A DNA stretch of 64,000 bases, from NCBI RefSeq assembly GCF_002939945.1, contig NZ_MDEB01000002.1, forward strand, positions 470,975-534,974, given 5' to 3'. The stretch is from Xanthomonas arboricola pv. populi. Its GTDB lineage: Bacteria; Pseudomonadota; Gammaproteobacteria; Xanthomonadales; Xanthomonadaceae. The translations under genes and the position numbers were made by a program. Below, one piece after another: positions 27,350 to 41,839 of the stretch. The notes under the pieces are model-generated. The model searched no databases, was not told the DNA's origin, and saw nothing but the letters and a program-made list of their open reading frames with translations. Within the stretch, counting starts at the first letter, position 1. The number at the start of each line of letters is the position of its first letter.

Positions 27350-29110
27350 TTACCGCGTCGACGCCTCGATCGCCGCGCTCACATACACCAGCGGCGCGTT
27401 CCAGTTGATCGCCACTTCGTTGCTGGCATAACTGCAGGCGTTATCCAGATACGACAGCGCCGGCAGTTTGGAGGGGTACGCAACCTTGCAGTCCTTGGCG
27501 TCCTGCTGGCCCGGTTGCGGACCACCGGCCAGCCAGCCCGGCACAGGTGCGTCGATGCCGTCGGCCTCGGAGGGGCGATGGTGGATATGCATCGGGCTGC
27601 GCAGCCCAACACCGGTGACGAACGACAGGCCCAACGGATTGCGCCCCAGGATGTAATCCAGCTGCGACTGCGCGGCGTCCAGATACGGCCGCTGCCTGGT
27701 CAGCCGATAGCCCTGCATCAACATCATTGCGCGGTTGAGCACCACCGCGTTGCTGCCCCACACGAAGTCGGTGTCGGTCATCGCCAGACGCCAGGGCGAG
27801 GCCTGCCACTGTTCGGCAAGACGCTGTGCCAGACCGGTGATCTCACGGGTGATGCGTGCGCGATCGGCATGCGGGGTGAGCTGGTCGCGATGCTCGGCCA
27901 GCGACATCCAGGCCAGGCCGCCGACGTTGCTCCAGCCCGGCACGCTAGCCGGCACGTTGCGCGCCATCATTGCGTCATAGAAGCCGTCTTCGCGCGTGCT
28001 CACATACAGCTCGGCCGCGGCCCAGGCGAATTCATCGTCCACCTGCGCGTCGTCGTAGCCGCCGGTGCGCACGTCGTCGGGCTGGCGGTAGATCACATCC
28101 GGGTGCTGCTGCGCCCATGCCCAGGCATTGCGCGCGGCCTTCAACATGCGTGCCGACGCGCCCGGATACTGCGTGTCGAACGGTGCGTAGACGCGGCTGG
28201 CTGTCGCCATCACCGCGGCAAAATCCAGCGTGGCGGCAGTGGCCTTCATCACCACGTAGCGCTGCTGCCTGGCCTGGTCCGGCATCACCAGCCCATCGAA
28301 CTGCTTGTCGGTGAGCTTGTGGTACACGCCGCCATCGGCCGGGTCCTGCATGGCCAGCATCCATTCCAGGTTCCACCAGGTCTCCTGCAGGATGCCGGGC
28401 ACGCCGGGGGCGTCGTCGGGGATGGTCAGCGGCTGCGCCTTGAACAGCGCCGGATATTGCTCGTAGGCGGCCAGCAGGGTGTAGGTGCTGATGCCGGAAT
28501 TGACGATGTACTTGTTGTAGTCGCCGGCGTCGTACCAGCCCTTGGGCGCACGGATCACGCTGTCAGCCGGGCGCGTGGCCGAGGCCGCGGAAGGATGGAT
28601 GCGCACATCGGTGTCCGGATGCCCGGCCGCACGTGCATAGCGCCCGGCGAACTGCGCCGGCAGCGCGGTGCTGGCGCGATTGAAGTAGAACGCCTTGAGC
28701 GAGGCATCCACGACGGGCTGGTAGGCACCGGCCGCAATCGGGAATGGATCCGACGTCGGCAGGCCGGTGATCTTCACCCGATATGTCCCCGGGACGCGCA
28801 GCGCGGAAAAGTCGGCCACGCGTGCCTCTTGCCCCGCTGGTGCCCAGGTGGCCGCCGGCGACAAGCGGCCCTCCAGCACGCGACGGCCGTTGGCATCCTC
28901 GACCGTGAAGCGGTCTGTCACAGCCGCTGCGGACGGCGGCAAGCCGACCACCGCCAGCTTGGCCGAGCCCGGCAGATAACCGAGTTGATTGACGTGGATC
29001 GCGGCGCCGGCAGCCGCCGTGCTGCCGGCAGTGCCGGTCGTATCGGCCGCGCAGGCGGCGATGGGCGATGCAATCACCATGGCGGTGAGCAGGGTCTGCA
29101 AAATGGTCAT
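27350..29110 (-). CDS. Glycoside hydrolase family 9 endoglucanase (cellulase)
   Basis: Secreted or surface enzyme cutting beta-1,4-glucans such as plant cellulose or mixed-linkage glucan. It has 586 residues. The hydrophobic leader contains a possible lipobox (IAAC, Cys20), so it may be a lipoprotein rather than freely secreted. An immunoglobulin-like N-terminal domain spans about 36-125 (IHVNQLGYLPGSAKLAVV), followed by the (alpha/alpha)6 catalytic domain. Catalytic features are GWYDAGDYNKYI (nucleophile-activating D194 and D197), SPMHIHHRPS, and the acid E565 in SNEVAINWNAPLVY. The start was taken as ATG 29110 because it begins the hydrophobic leader. It stands alone in a convergent arrangement with upp. 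Confidence 0.92.
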   Translation of the reverse strand: MTILQTLLTAMVIASPIAACAADTTGTAGSTAAAGAAIHVNQLGYLPGSAKLAVVGLPPSAAAVTDRFTVEDANGRRVLEGRLSPAATWAPAGQEARVADFSALRVPGTYRVKITGLPTSDPFPIAAGAYQPVVDASLKAFYFNRASTALPAQFAGRYARAAGHPDTDVRIHPSAASATRPADSVIRAPKGWYDAGDYNKYIVNSGISTYTLLAAYEQYPALFKAQPLTIPDDAPGVPGILQETWWNLEWMLAMQDPADGGVYHKLTDKQFDGLVMPDQARQQRYVVMKATAATLDFAAVMATASRVYAPFDTQYPGASARMLKAARNAWAWAQQHPDVIYRQPDDVRTGGYDDAQVDDEFAWAAAELYVSTREDGFYDAMMARNVPASVPGWSNVGGLAWMSLAEHRDQLTPHADRARITREITGLAQRLAEQWQASPWRLAMTDTDFVWGSNAVVLNRAMMLMQGYRLTRQRPYLDAAQSQLDYILGRNPLGLSFVTGVGLRSPMHIHHRPSEADGIDAPVPGWLAGGPQPGQQDAKDCKVAYPSKLPALSYLDNACSYASNEVAINWNAPLVYVSAAIEASTR

Positions 29111-29399
29111 GCCACGATGGTCGCCAAATCGACGCGCAGCGACAAGTCCAATCCCGACATAGGACACGGCACCAAACCGTATTGCTGCTGGCAGCAAGTG
29201 ACCTTCCGGCACCCACTCAGGCTGGTGCAGGCATGCTGCACGTAGTTGCCGAGGTCGGGACATGGTTCGCCGCGCTGCGTGTTCGGCACCTGCGCCGCCT
29301 GCGCCGAACCGGCAGGCCAGGCCCGCGCCTCAGCGCAAGCCGGTTCTCATCGTTCGCCGTGTAATGCCTGCCCCGCCGCACGGAGCAGGCATGCGGCAC

Positions 29400-31690
<2,291 letters not shown>

Positions 31691-32188
31691 TTACTTGGCT
31701 TCAACGAAGGTGTATTCCACGCCCTTGGGCTGGACGATGGCCTGCACGCGCGCATTCTCGGCCGCATTGCCGATGAACAGCACGCGCACGCCCTTCATCG
31801 AATCCGGCGGCACGTCCTTGAACGCGACGTCGATCAGGTCGGCCATCTTGGTCGAGGCGGACGAACCGAAGGCCAGCATGTTGCCCGGCTGCACGCCACG
31901 GGCGAGCGCGGTCTTGACGCTTTCCAGCTGACGCTCGTAGCTGCCGGCGAACTCGGCATCGGACTCCGGCGGCAAGTAGTACAGGAACGGGCTGTTGGTG
32001 GTGGCGCCCAGGTTCTGGCCGACCACTCCCTGCAGGTACTTCTTCCAGCCGGCGTTGTCGTCCTTGCCCGGTGCGGTCAGCGCAGCCGGAGCGGCGGCGG
32101 CGGTCGGTGCCGGCTCTTCCTTCTTGCAGGCGGTGACGGCCAGAGCAGCGATCGAAGCGAGCGCCAGCGCGCGCATGGTGTGTTTCAT
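31691..32188 (-). CDS. Lipoprotein of unknown function
   Basis: 165 residues with a clear lipoprotein signal (MRALALASIAALAVTAC, acylated Cys21) followed by a Lys/Glu/Pro/Ala-rich linker. The compact domain contains GWKKYLQGVVGQNL, SPFLYYLPPES, YERQLESVKTALARGVQPGNMLAFGSSASTKMADLI and VLFIGNAAENARVQAIVQPKGVEYTFVEAK. The central GSSAS and VLFIG segments suggest a small alpha/beta fold. I do not recognise a functional family. ATG 32188 follows AGGAG. It sits between coaD and the ferredoxin gene. Confidence 0.85.
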   Translation of the reverse strand: MKHTMRALALASIAALAVTACKKEEPAPTAAAAPAALTAPGKDDNAGWKKYLQGVVGQNLGATTNSPFLYYLPPESDAEFAGSYERQLESVKTALARGVQPGNMLAFGSSASTKMADLIDVAFKDVPPDSMKGVRVLFIGNAAENARVQAIVQPKGVEYTFVEAK

Positions 32189-32235
32189 GAAACTCCTCCC
32201 TTTGAAAAGCATGTGGTGATGTGACTGCTAGAGAA

Positions 32236-33547
<1,312 letters not shown>

Positions 33548-33600
33548 CCCCCAGGCCATCGGCCGCGTTGCGGCCTGGGCCACCATGGAGCACGACCCCA

Positions 33601-35505
<1,905 letters not shown>

Positions 35506-35534
35506 GGTTTACGACACCTTTGGTGACACACCAG

Positions 35535-35561
35535 GACCGGCGCTTGCGCCGGTCTTTTTTT
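35535..35561 (+). terminator. Terminator of htpG
   Basis: Stem GACCGGCGC / GCGCCGGTC with a TT loop, followed by seven T residues, 30 bp after the stop codon. Confidence 0.92.
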
Positions 35562-35832
35562 GGGCCTGTCTCATGGCGACGATTGGAAGAGCGGCGACGG
35601 CGGTGTCCGACACCATACCGCTTCGGTAACGGCTCGCACTCCTCCATAACGCAGCGTGCACATGGGACGATGACGACAATCCTGCCGAATGCGGCACTAG
35701 GAAAAATTAGTCGGGCGTTTATCGGGTCTTTGTTGTCGGGATCATGGTCAGGTGCGTCGCGATGCCTGCGCGCATCGTGCGCGCTCCGGCCAAAGCGCTG
35801 GCAACGTCATTGAAGACCAGCCGCAGCGGCGC
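35562..35832. other. Intergenic region without recognised feature
   Basis: The 35506-35832 gap between convergent htpG and the GH127 gene. After the htpG terminator I see no supported gene, RNA or repeat. A short stretch near 35690-35745 is more AT-rich than its surroundings. Confidence 0.5.
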
Positions 35833-38208
35833 TTACGCCGACTCCAGCACCCAACATCCGAACGCCGGCCCGGCCGAATAGCCGGTTTCCGGCTCGATGC
35901 GGATTTGCAAGGTGGCGCGGCCGGCGACCGCTGCAGGCAAGGCGTAATCCACGTCGACGAAGTCCAGGCCGCGGTTGCCGTCCAGGCGTTCGTTGGCGAT
36001 GAGTTCGCCGTCGGCGAGGATGCGGAAGCGGCGGCGGGTTTCGTCGCCCCAGTAGCGCAGGCGCAGGATGCGGGCCCGGGCGGTGTTGCGCAGGGTGAAG
36101 GCGATGAAGCCGCCGGTGCGGGCGTCGCGGCCGGCTCGGCGGCGGTAGCTCAGTGCGTAGGAGCTTTCGCTGTGCAGGCAGTGGGCTTTTTCGGATGCTT
36201 CATCGCCCAGGGCGATGCAGTCCAGTGCGCGCGTGTCCAGCGCCCGTTGCTTCGCGTCTGCTGCGGCCTGTTCGGCTTGATGCTGCTGCCATGCGACAGC
36301 ATCGCGATGCTCCAGGTAGGGCGCGCTGCGGCGATCGAACTGCGCGTAGAACGGCGAGAAGCGCCACTGCTGATCGCCATCGCGGTAGTCGAACGCGGTC
36401 TGGCCTGCCACCGGCTGCAGGCGCTGCAGGACCTCATCGCCGCCGATCAATGCCGGGGCCTTGCCCGACCAGGGTTTTGCCGCAGCGCCCAGGTCGGCCG
36501 CCAGCACCAGCGGCCCGCGCAGCAGCGAGACCCAGGCCGGGTCGTCCGGTGTGGCTTCCAGGCGCAACGGCATCTGCAACGACAGGGCGAGCGTGTCGCC
36601 AGCGCGCCAGCGGCGGGTGATGCGCAGGTAGCCCTCGCTGAGGGCGGCATCGACCGGCTGGCCATTGAGCTGCAGCAGCGGCGACTGCGCCCAGCCGGGC
36701 ACGCGCAGTGCGAGCGTGCGTTGCTCGGCCGGCGCGGCATCGATGCGTAGCGAGGCGCTGCCCTGCTCCGGCATCGTGCTGTGCAGGGTCATGTCCAGCC
36801 CGGCGGCGTCGCGCACGCTGGAGGGCACATACAGGTTGACGTAGACGCCCTGCCCGTCCTGCCAGTAAATCGAGTCGCCAAACTGGGCATGCGCTTCCAT
36901 GCCGCTGCCGACGCAGCACCAGAAATCGTCGAATGGCGAGGACCAGCCGCGCGCTTCGCCGGCCAGCATCGGTGTCATGTAGGTGAACATGCCGGTTCGC
37001 GGATGCTGCTGCGCCATCACGTGGTTGAGCAGGGTGCGCTCGTAGTAGTGGAAGAACTCGGCCTGCGGGCCCCACTGGTACAGATGCCGGGTGAGCTTGA
37101 GCATGTTGTAGCTGGCGCAGTGCTCGCAGGTCTGCTCGGTGAGAAACTTCGAGATGCTGTCCGGCTGCTGGAAATACTCGCGGTCGCCATTGCCGCCGAT
37201 CACGTAGGTGTGGTGGTCGGTGACGGTGTGCCAGAAGAAGCGCGCCGCCGCGCCCGAGGCGGCATCGCCGGTGACTTCGTACTCGCGTGCCAGGCCGATC
37301 AGCTTGGGGATGTTGGTGTTGGAATGCTGGTGCACCAGCTCGTCGCGCTGGGCGATGAGTGGGTCGAGCACGGCGTGATGGTGCAGGCGCTGCGCCAGCG
37401 CCAGCCATTGCGCGTCGCCGGTGCGCACATGCAGTTCGACGAACGATTCGTTGAGGCCGCCGAATTCGCACGACAGCACCTTCTGCAGCTGCGCGTCGTC
37501 GAGTGCGGTGAAGATGCCTTGCAGATAGCCGGCCAGGCCCACCGCCACCTGCAGCGCCTGCGCATTGTCGCAATGCGCATGCACGTCGAGCAGGCCGGCG
37601 AACAGCTTGTGCCAGGTGTACAGCGGTGCCCAGCTACCGTTGAGGTAGAACGGTGCCGGGTCGATCTTGCCGCGCTTGAGCTCATCGAACACCGCACGGC
37701 CGCTCTCGATCTTGCCTGCCGTGTTCTTGCGGGAGAAGCCGGCCACGTAACCATCGCCTGCGTGCGCCTGGCAGCGTGCCAGCTCTGCGACCAGGTACCC
37801 GGCGCGCGTGCGGCATTGCGCATCGCCGGTCTGCGCATGCATGAGTGCCAATGCGCTGAGATAGTGACCGAGCGTATGCCCGGCAATGGTGTCCGCCTCC
37901 CAGCCGCCGTATGCAGGCGCCTTGGGATCGAGGCCGGCGTACAGCACGAAGTTGTGCAACAGCCGGTCCGGCTGCAGCCGCATCAGATAGCGACGATTGG
38001 TCTGCAGCGCGTCCAGGAACAACGACGGTGTGAGCCGCACCTGCGCCAGCGGCACGGCGCGCACGCTGCCGGGTTGCGCGGCACTGGCCTGCGCCGGAAA
38101 CCTCAGGAAACCCGCCGCAACCGCCAGGCTGCTCCAGGCCAGAAAACGCCGCCGCGACAGGCTCGGCGTGTGGTCGTCGGGCAACTCGCTTGCATGCATA
38201 TCCGTCAT
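35833..38208 (-). CDS. GH127 (DUF1680) beta-L-arabinofuranosidase-type enzyme, Tat-exported
   Basis: Predicted periplasmic exo-enzyme that releases beta-L-arabinofuranose, the sugar of extensin hydroxyproline-arabinosides. It has 791 residues. A twin-arginine signal (SRRRFLAWSSLAVAAGF, from residue 18) is followed by an (alpha/alpha)6 barrel (GGWEADTIAGHTLGHYLSALALM) and beta-sandwich domains. The zinc/nucleophile set of the family is visible: E362-H-C364 in CEHCASYNMLK, and C431-C432 in FWCCVGSGMEAH. It is last in a co-directional trio with a TonB receptor and a Tat-exported glycosidase-like protein. Family members also include other pentosidases, so sugar specificity is an inference. Confidence 0.9.
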   Translation of the reverse strand: MTDMHASELPDDHTPSLSRRRFLAWSSLAVAAGFLRFPAQASAAQPGSVRAVPLAQVRLTPSLFLDALQTNRRYLMRLQPDRLLHNFVLYAGLDPKAPAYGGWEADTIAGHTLGHYLSALALMHAQTGDAQCRTRAGYLVAELARCQAHAGDGYVAGFSRKNTAGKIESGRAVFDELKRGKIDPAPFYLNGSWAPLYTWHKLFAGLLDVHAHCDNAQALQVAVGLAGYLQGIFTALDDAQLQKVLSCEFGGLNESFVELHVRTGDAQWLALAQRLHHHAVLDPLIAQRDELVHQHSNTNIPKLIGLAREYEVTGDAASGAAARFFWHTVTDHHTYVIGGNGDREYFQQPDSISKFLTEQTCEHCASYNMLKLTRHLYQWGPQAEFFHYYERTLLNHVMAQQHPRTGMFTYMTPMLAGEARGWSSPFDDFWCCVGSGMEAHAQFGDSIYWQDGQGVYVNLYVPSSVRDAAGLDMTLHSTMPEQGSASLRIDAAPAEQRTLALRVPGWAQSPLLQLNGQPVDAALSEGYLRITRRWRAGDTLALSLQMPLRLEATPDDPAWVSLLRGPLVLAADLGAAAKPWSGKAPALIGGDEVLQRLQPVAGQTAFDYRDGDQQWRFSPFYAQFDRRSAPYLEHRDAVAWQQHQAEQAAADAKQRALDTRALDCIALGDEASEKAHCLHSESSYALSYRRRAGRDARTGGFIAFTLRNTARARILRLRYWGDETRRRFRILADGELIANERLDGNRGLDFVDVDYALPAAVAGRATLQIRIEPETGYSAGPAFGCWVLESA

Positions 38209-38351
38209 GGGCTCAGCTTAGCTCCTGTCGGCGCGCGCGGATTGCGCGCCATTGCGACACACGCCTGCGCAGCCGCGTACGCCCGCGACCGCACAGCCAT
38301 GCGCGCGACCGATGGCATCTGGCCGCACGCCACCGCGATACACCGGCACGA

Positions 38352-41249
38352 TCAGAACTTCACCGTGGCACGCGCCCAGTAGAACCGACCGAGCAGATCG
38401 TAGGTGGCCACATCGGTATTGGCATTGCCGACGTTGTTGGAGTAGTACAGCGGCGGCTGCTTGTTGGCGATATTGTCCACGCCCACTTCGAAGCGCGTGT
38501 GCCACGGCTCGACGTTGTAGCCGAGCTGCAGGTTGTTGTAGACGTAGGCGCCGATCTTGCGCACTACCATCGGCTCGCTGGAATCGGCCGACAGGCTCTG
38601 GTCCGGATCCGAATTGCCGATGGCGGTGTGGCCCACATAGCGGATGCGCCAGGTGGCGCTCCAGTCGTCCAACGCCCAGTTCACCGTGCCCAGCGCACGC
38701 CAGCGCGGGAAGTTGCCGTAGGCCTGGGTGTAGCGGCCGACGTTGTGGATGGTGACCGAGCTGGGGTCGGTGGTATCGGGCAGCACGTCGTAACGGGTGA
38801 GATAGGTGCCGTTGAGCCCGGCGCTGAGATTGCCCCACGCGGTGGACGGCGCGCGATAGGTCAGGTTCACGTCCAGGCCCTTGGCCCACAGCTTGCCCAG
38901 GTTGACGGTGGGTTCGGCGATGTAGTTGATGGTGCCGTTGCCGTTGCGATGGATCAACGCGCAAAAGGCGCTGGCCGAATTGGCGAAACATTGATTGAGC
39001 ACGGTCTGCGCCGACACCGTGGTGATGGTGTCTTCCAGATCGATCCGCCACCAGTCCGCGCTCAGCGACAGCCCATCGATCCACTGCGGGTCGTACACCA
39101 GCCCCACGTCGTAGGACTTGCCGGTTTCCGGCTTGAGCTGGTACCCGGCCACCGCCGCGCCGGACACCTTGCCCGACACCTGGCCATCGGATTGCTGGTA
39201 GCTGCCGTTGGTGGGCACATTGGCGCAGGCCACACCATTGCCACCGGTGTAGCCATTGCACGGGTCGTTGACGGTGGCCGCGTCGCCGGCCACACCGGCA
39301 TACAGTTCGTTGATGTTGGGCGCGCGGAACACCTCCGACACCGTGCCGCGGATCAGCAGGTTCTCGATCGGGCGATATTCCAGCGAGATCTTGCTGTTGG
39401 TCTTGCTGCCGACCGAGCTGAAATCGGAAAACCGCGTGCCCAGCGTGATGTTCAGGGCTTGGATGCCGGGCAAGTCCTTCAGCAGCGGAAACAGCGCCTC
39501 GGCATAGGCTTCCTTGACGTCGAAACTGCCGGCCAGGGTGGACGAACAGAATTCGATCACCCCGCACAGGCCGTCTTCGTCGCCGGTCCACAGCGGGTCG
39601 GAGGCGGTGGTCGAGCGCTCCTTGCGATAGGAGACGCCGGTCGCCAGGCTGACGGTGCCGGCCGGCAGTTCGAACAGCGAGCCGTTGGCATTGGCCTCGA
39701 ATTGCTTGACCGTGTAGACGCTGGTCACGATGGGGTTGACCACCATCCCCTGCAGCGTGGACAGGTTGGAGCTGTCGTTGAGGTTGAAGAAGTTCAGCGG
39801 TGTGCAGCCGGCGATCGCCGCGCCTGCGCTGCCGCACGTGACCACGCCGTCGCTGTCCAGGAACGAGGGGCCGATGGCCTGGTTGAACGCGGCATAGTCG
39901 AGAAAGCCGTTATTGATCGACTTCTGTTTGACCTTGCCGTAGTTGAAGGTGGCATCCCATTGCCAGGAGCTGTCGCCGAAGCGGCCGCGCAGGCCGGGGC
40001 TGATCTGGACGTTGTAGGTGTTGTATTGATAGCTGCGATTGCCCAGCACGGTGGCGCGCGTGTTGAGGTCGTTGTAGGAGGTGCCGGTGCTGCGATCGGT
40101 GCCGAAGTTCACGCCGAACGGGTTGTAGTAGCTCTGCGCCGACACCAGGATGTTGTCGCCGTTGGCGAAGATCGGAATCGGCGCAATGATCGAGGCCGAC
40201 TCTGTTTTGCTGAACCAGGTGTTGACGTAGCCCTCGACGTTGTCGCTGAAGCGATAGCTGCCCAGCAAGAACGCATTGGTGCGCTTTTGCGGGGTCTGCA
40301 ACAGGTTGAGCGGCTGGTAGTTGTAGGAGTCGGCGCTGGCGTCGTAACAGTGGAAATCGCCCGGGCCGGCACGACCGCTGACGCCGCTGTTGAGGGTGAC
40401 GCGCCCGCAGCCGTTGGCCTGCGCCAGCTGCGCGGACTGATCAGAGCCATCGTTGAAATTCACGGTACCGGTCGGCGTTGCGGACGAGCCCTGCTTCACC
40501 GGTTGCCCGTTGGTCAGTGCGAGCGCGTCCCTGGAATAGTCGCGCGCCGCTGCCGAGACCGGATCGATGTTGTGATACGACAGGCCGCCGATCAGGCTGC
40601 CGCGCTCCCAGGTCTTGCCGGTGGTCAGGGTGAAGTTGCGTCGGTTGCCGTCGCCTTCGCTGCTGGTACCGAAGTCGCTGCTGAACTGCACACCATCGAA
40701 CTGGCTGCGCAGGATGAAATTGACCACGCCGCCGATGGCGTCGGAGCCGTAGACCGCGGAGGCACCGTCGCTGAGCACTTCGATGCGCTCGATCATGCTG
40801 GACGGAATCGCGTTGACGTCGTTGTAGGCAAGACGGATGCCGTTGACCAGCACCAGCGTGCGTTTGTCGCCCAGACCGCGCAGCGAAATGGCCGACGCAC
40901 CGGTGCCGCCGCCGTTGTTGGTATACGGATTGGTGGCGTTGCCGGCGATCGACGGCAGCTCCTGCAGCAGATCGCCGACCGTGGCCTTGCCGGTCGCGGC
41001 GATCTGTTCCTGGCTGACCGTGACCACCGGGTTGGCGGTTTCGGTATCCACGCGGCGTAGACGCGAACCGGTGACGACCACGCTGTCCAGCGTTTGTGGG
41101 CCATCGCCGTTGTTGCCTGCCTGCTGCGCAGACACGGGAGCGGCGGCGCCCGCAGAGAGCGCCAGCAGCAGTGCGGCGGTGAGCATGCTCGGCACCGGGC
41201 GCGTGGGCGTGCCGGTGGTCCGGGAGAGAGGCAACAGCGACATCGGCAT
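38352..41249 (-). CDS. TonB-dependent receptor of the GH127 cluster
   Basis: Outer-membrane transporter of 965 residues in the carbohydrate-type class. A signal peptide (MLTAALLLALSAGAAAPVSAQ) leads to a TonB-box-like DSVVVTGSRLRR. The plug has SQEQIAATGKATVGDLLQELPSIAGN, SLRGLGDKRTLVLVNGIRL and SDGASAVYGSDAIGGVVNFILR. The barrel is rich in Asn/Thr/Tyr strands and ends in LLGRFYWARATVKF. Start taken at ATG 41249 after AGGAG. The position between two exported glycosidases suggests uptake of an oligosaccharide or glycopeptide. A palindromic operator candidate lies about 300 bp upstream. Confidence 0.93.
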   Translation of the reverse strand: MPMSLLPLSRTTGTPTRPVPSMLTAALLLALSAGAAAPVSAQQAGNNGDGPQTLDSVVVTGSRLRRVDTETANPVVTVSQEQIAATGKATVGDLLQELPSIAGNATNPYTNNGGGTGASAISLRGLGDKRTLVLVNGIRLAYNDVNAIPSSMIERIEVLSDGASAVYGSDAIGGVVNFILRSQFDGVQFSSDFGTSSEGDGNRRNFTLTTGKTWERGSLIGGLSYHNIDPVSAAARDYSRDALALTNGQPVKQGSSATPTGTVNFNDGSDQSAQLAQANGCGRVTLNSGVSGRAGPGDFHCYDASADSYNYQPLNLLQTPQKRTNAFLLGSYRFSDNVEGYVNTWFSKTESASIIAPIPIFANGDNILVSAQSYYNPFGVNFGTDRSTGTSYNDLNTRATVLGNRSYQYNTYNVQISPGLRGRFGDSSWQWDATFNYGKVKQKSINNGFLDYAAFNQAIGPSFLDSDGVVTCGSAGAAIAGCTPLNFFNLNDSSNLSTLQGMVVNPIVTSVYTVKQFEANANGSLFELPAGTVSLATGVSYRKERSTTASDPLWTGDEDGLCGVIEFCSSTLAGSFDVKEAYAEALFPLLKDLPGIQALNITLGTRFSDFSSVGSKTNSKISLEYRPIENLLIRGTVSEVFRAPNINELYAGVAGDAATVNDPCNGYTGGNGVACANVPTNGSYQQSDGQVSGKVSGAAVAGYQLKPETGKSYDVGLVYDPQWIDGLSLSADWWRIDLEDTITTVSAQTVLNQCFANSASAFCALIHRNGNGTINYIAEPTVNLGKLWAKGLDVNLTYRAPSTAWGNLSAGLNGTYLTRYDVLPDTTDPSSVTIHNVGRYTQAYGNFPRWRALGTVNWALDDWSATWRIRYVGHTAIGNSDPDQSLSADSSEPMVVRKIGAYVYNNLQLGYNVEPWHTRFEVGVDNIANKQPPLYYSNNVGNANTDVATYDLLGRFYWARATVKF

Positions 41250-41839
41250 GCAGGGCTCCTGAGTCGTATGGCGGACAAACGATGGGCAACACACGCCCGT
41301 GCCGGCGGACACCAGCGCAGGGCAAGATGGATGGCAGCCGCACACGCAGCGACATCTCTCGCCACGGCCGTGCTGCAGACACGCAGGCAACCTGCGACGC
41401 GCACGACCACCCAGGGTCAAGCAGCAGCGCGTGTTGTCGAAAAAGGTGTTGGTTCCGCACCGGAGGCGCCCATGCGCTCCAGTTTCATCAGCTGGTCACA
41501 ATGTGCCTGTGCGCACGCGCCACGTCTTGTCGCATTTGGCGACAGCGCATGCGGATAACCGCATGGTTCGCAAATGAACCAGCCTGTGTCGATGCGCTCT
41601 GCAGCGATGTCGGTAGCTGGACATCACGTACAAGACGATGGGTGATACGCCCGAGGCGATGTATCGCCTGCAACCATGTGCGATGACAGTCGATCCGGGC
41701 TTCGAACAGACGTATGCATGCGGCAGCCCATGACACGGCAGACTGCAACACCGCTTCAGCGATCGCCGCTCAAGGCCTCCCTGGTGATGGGACAATGGTG
41801 AAACGACAAGGGCGGCATGGTCGTCGCGCCAATGGGCCA
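41250..41839. other. Long upstream region of the TonB receptor gene
   Basis: A 590-bp gap between the receptor start and the stop of the Tat-exported protein. No gene with codon or family support is visible. Part of it (41500-41720) is less GC-rich and carries three overlapping or adjacent inverted repeats at 41548-41580, so it is probably a regulatory and leader region. Confidence 0.6.
41548..41580. promoter_or_regulatory. Palindromic operator candidates upstream of the TonB receptor
   Basis: CATGCGG-ATAA-CCGCATG at 41548-41565, immediately followed by GGTTC-GCAAAT-GAACC at 41565-41580. The first shares ATGCGGAWAWCCGCA (13 of 15 bases) with a site at 44275-44289 upstream of the Tat-exported glycosidase-like gene. 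Confidence 0.6.

Noticed and set aside
29364..29392. Terminator between the cellulase and ggt genes
   Set aside because: An 8-bp stem (ATGCCTGC/GCAGGCAT) is present but neither side has a T run.
38190..41060. 956-codon open frame on + opposite the TonB receptor
   Set aside because: Val/Gly/His-rich antisense shadow of the receptor gene.
41488..41751. Possible small gene (87 codons, -) in the receptor upstream region
   Set aside because: No ribosome-binding site, no family similarity, and composition unlike neighbouring genes.
41250..41839. PIP box (TTCGC-N15-TTCGC) for HrpX control of the TonB receptor
   Set aside because: One TTCGC is present at 41567, but the second half is absent at the required spacing.
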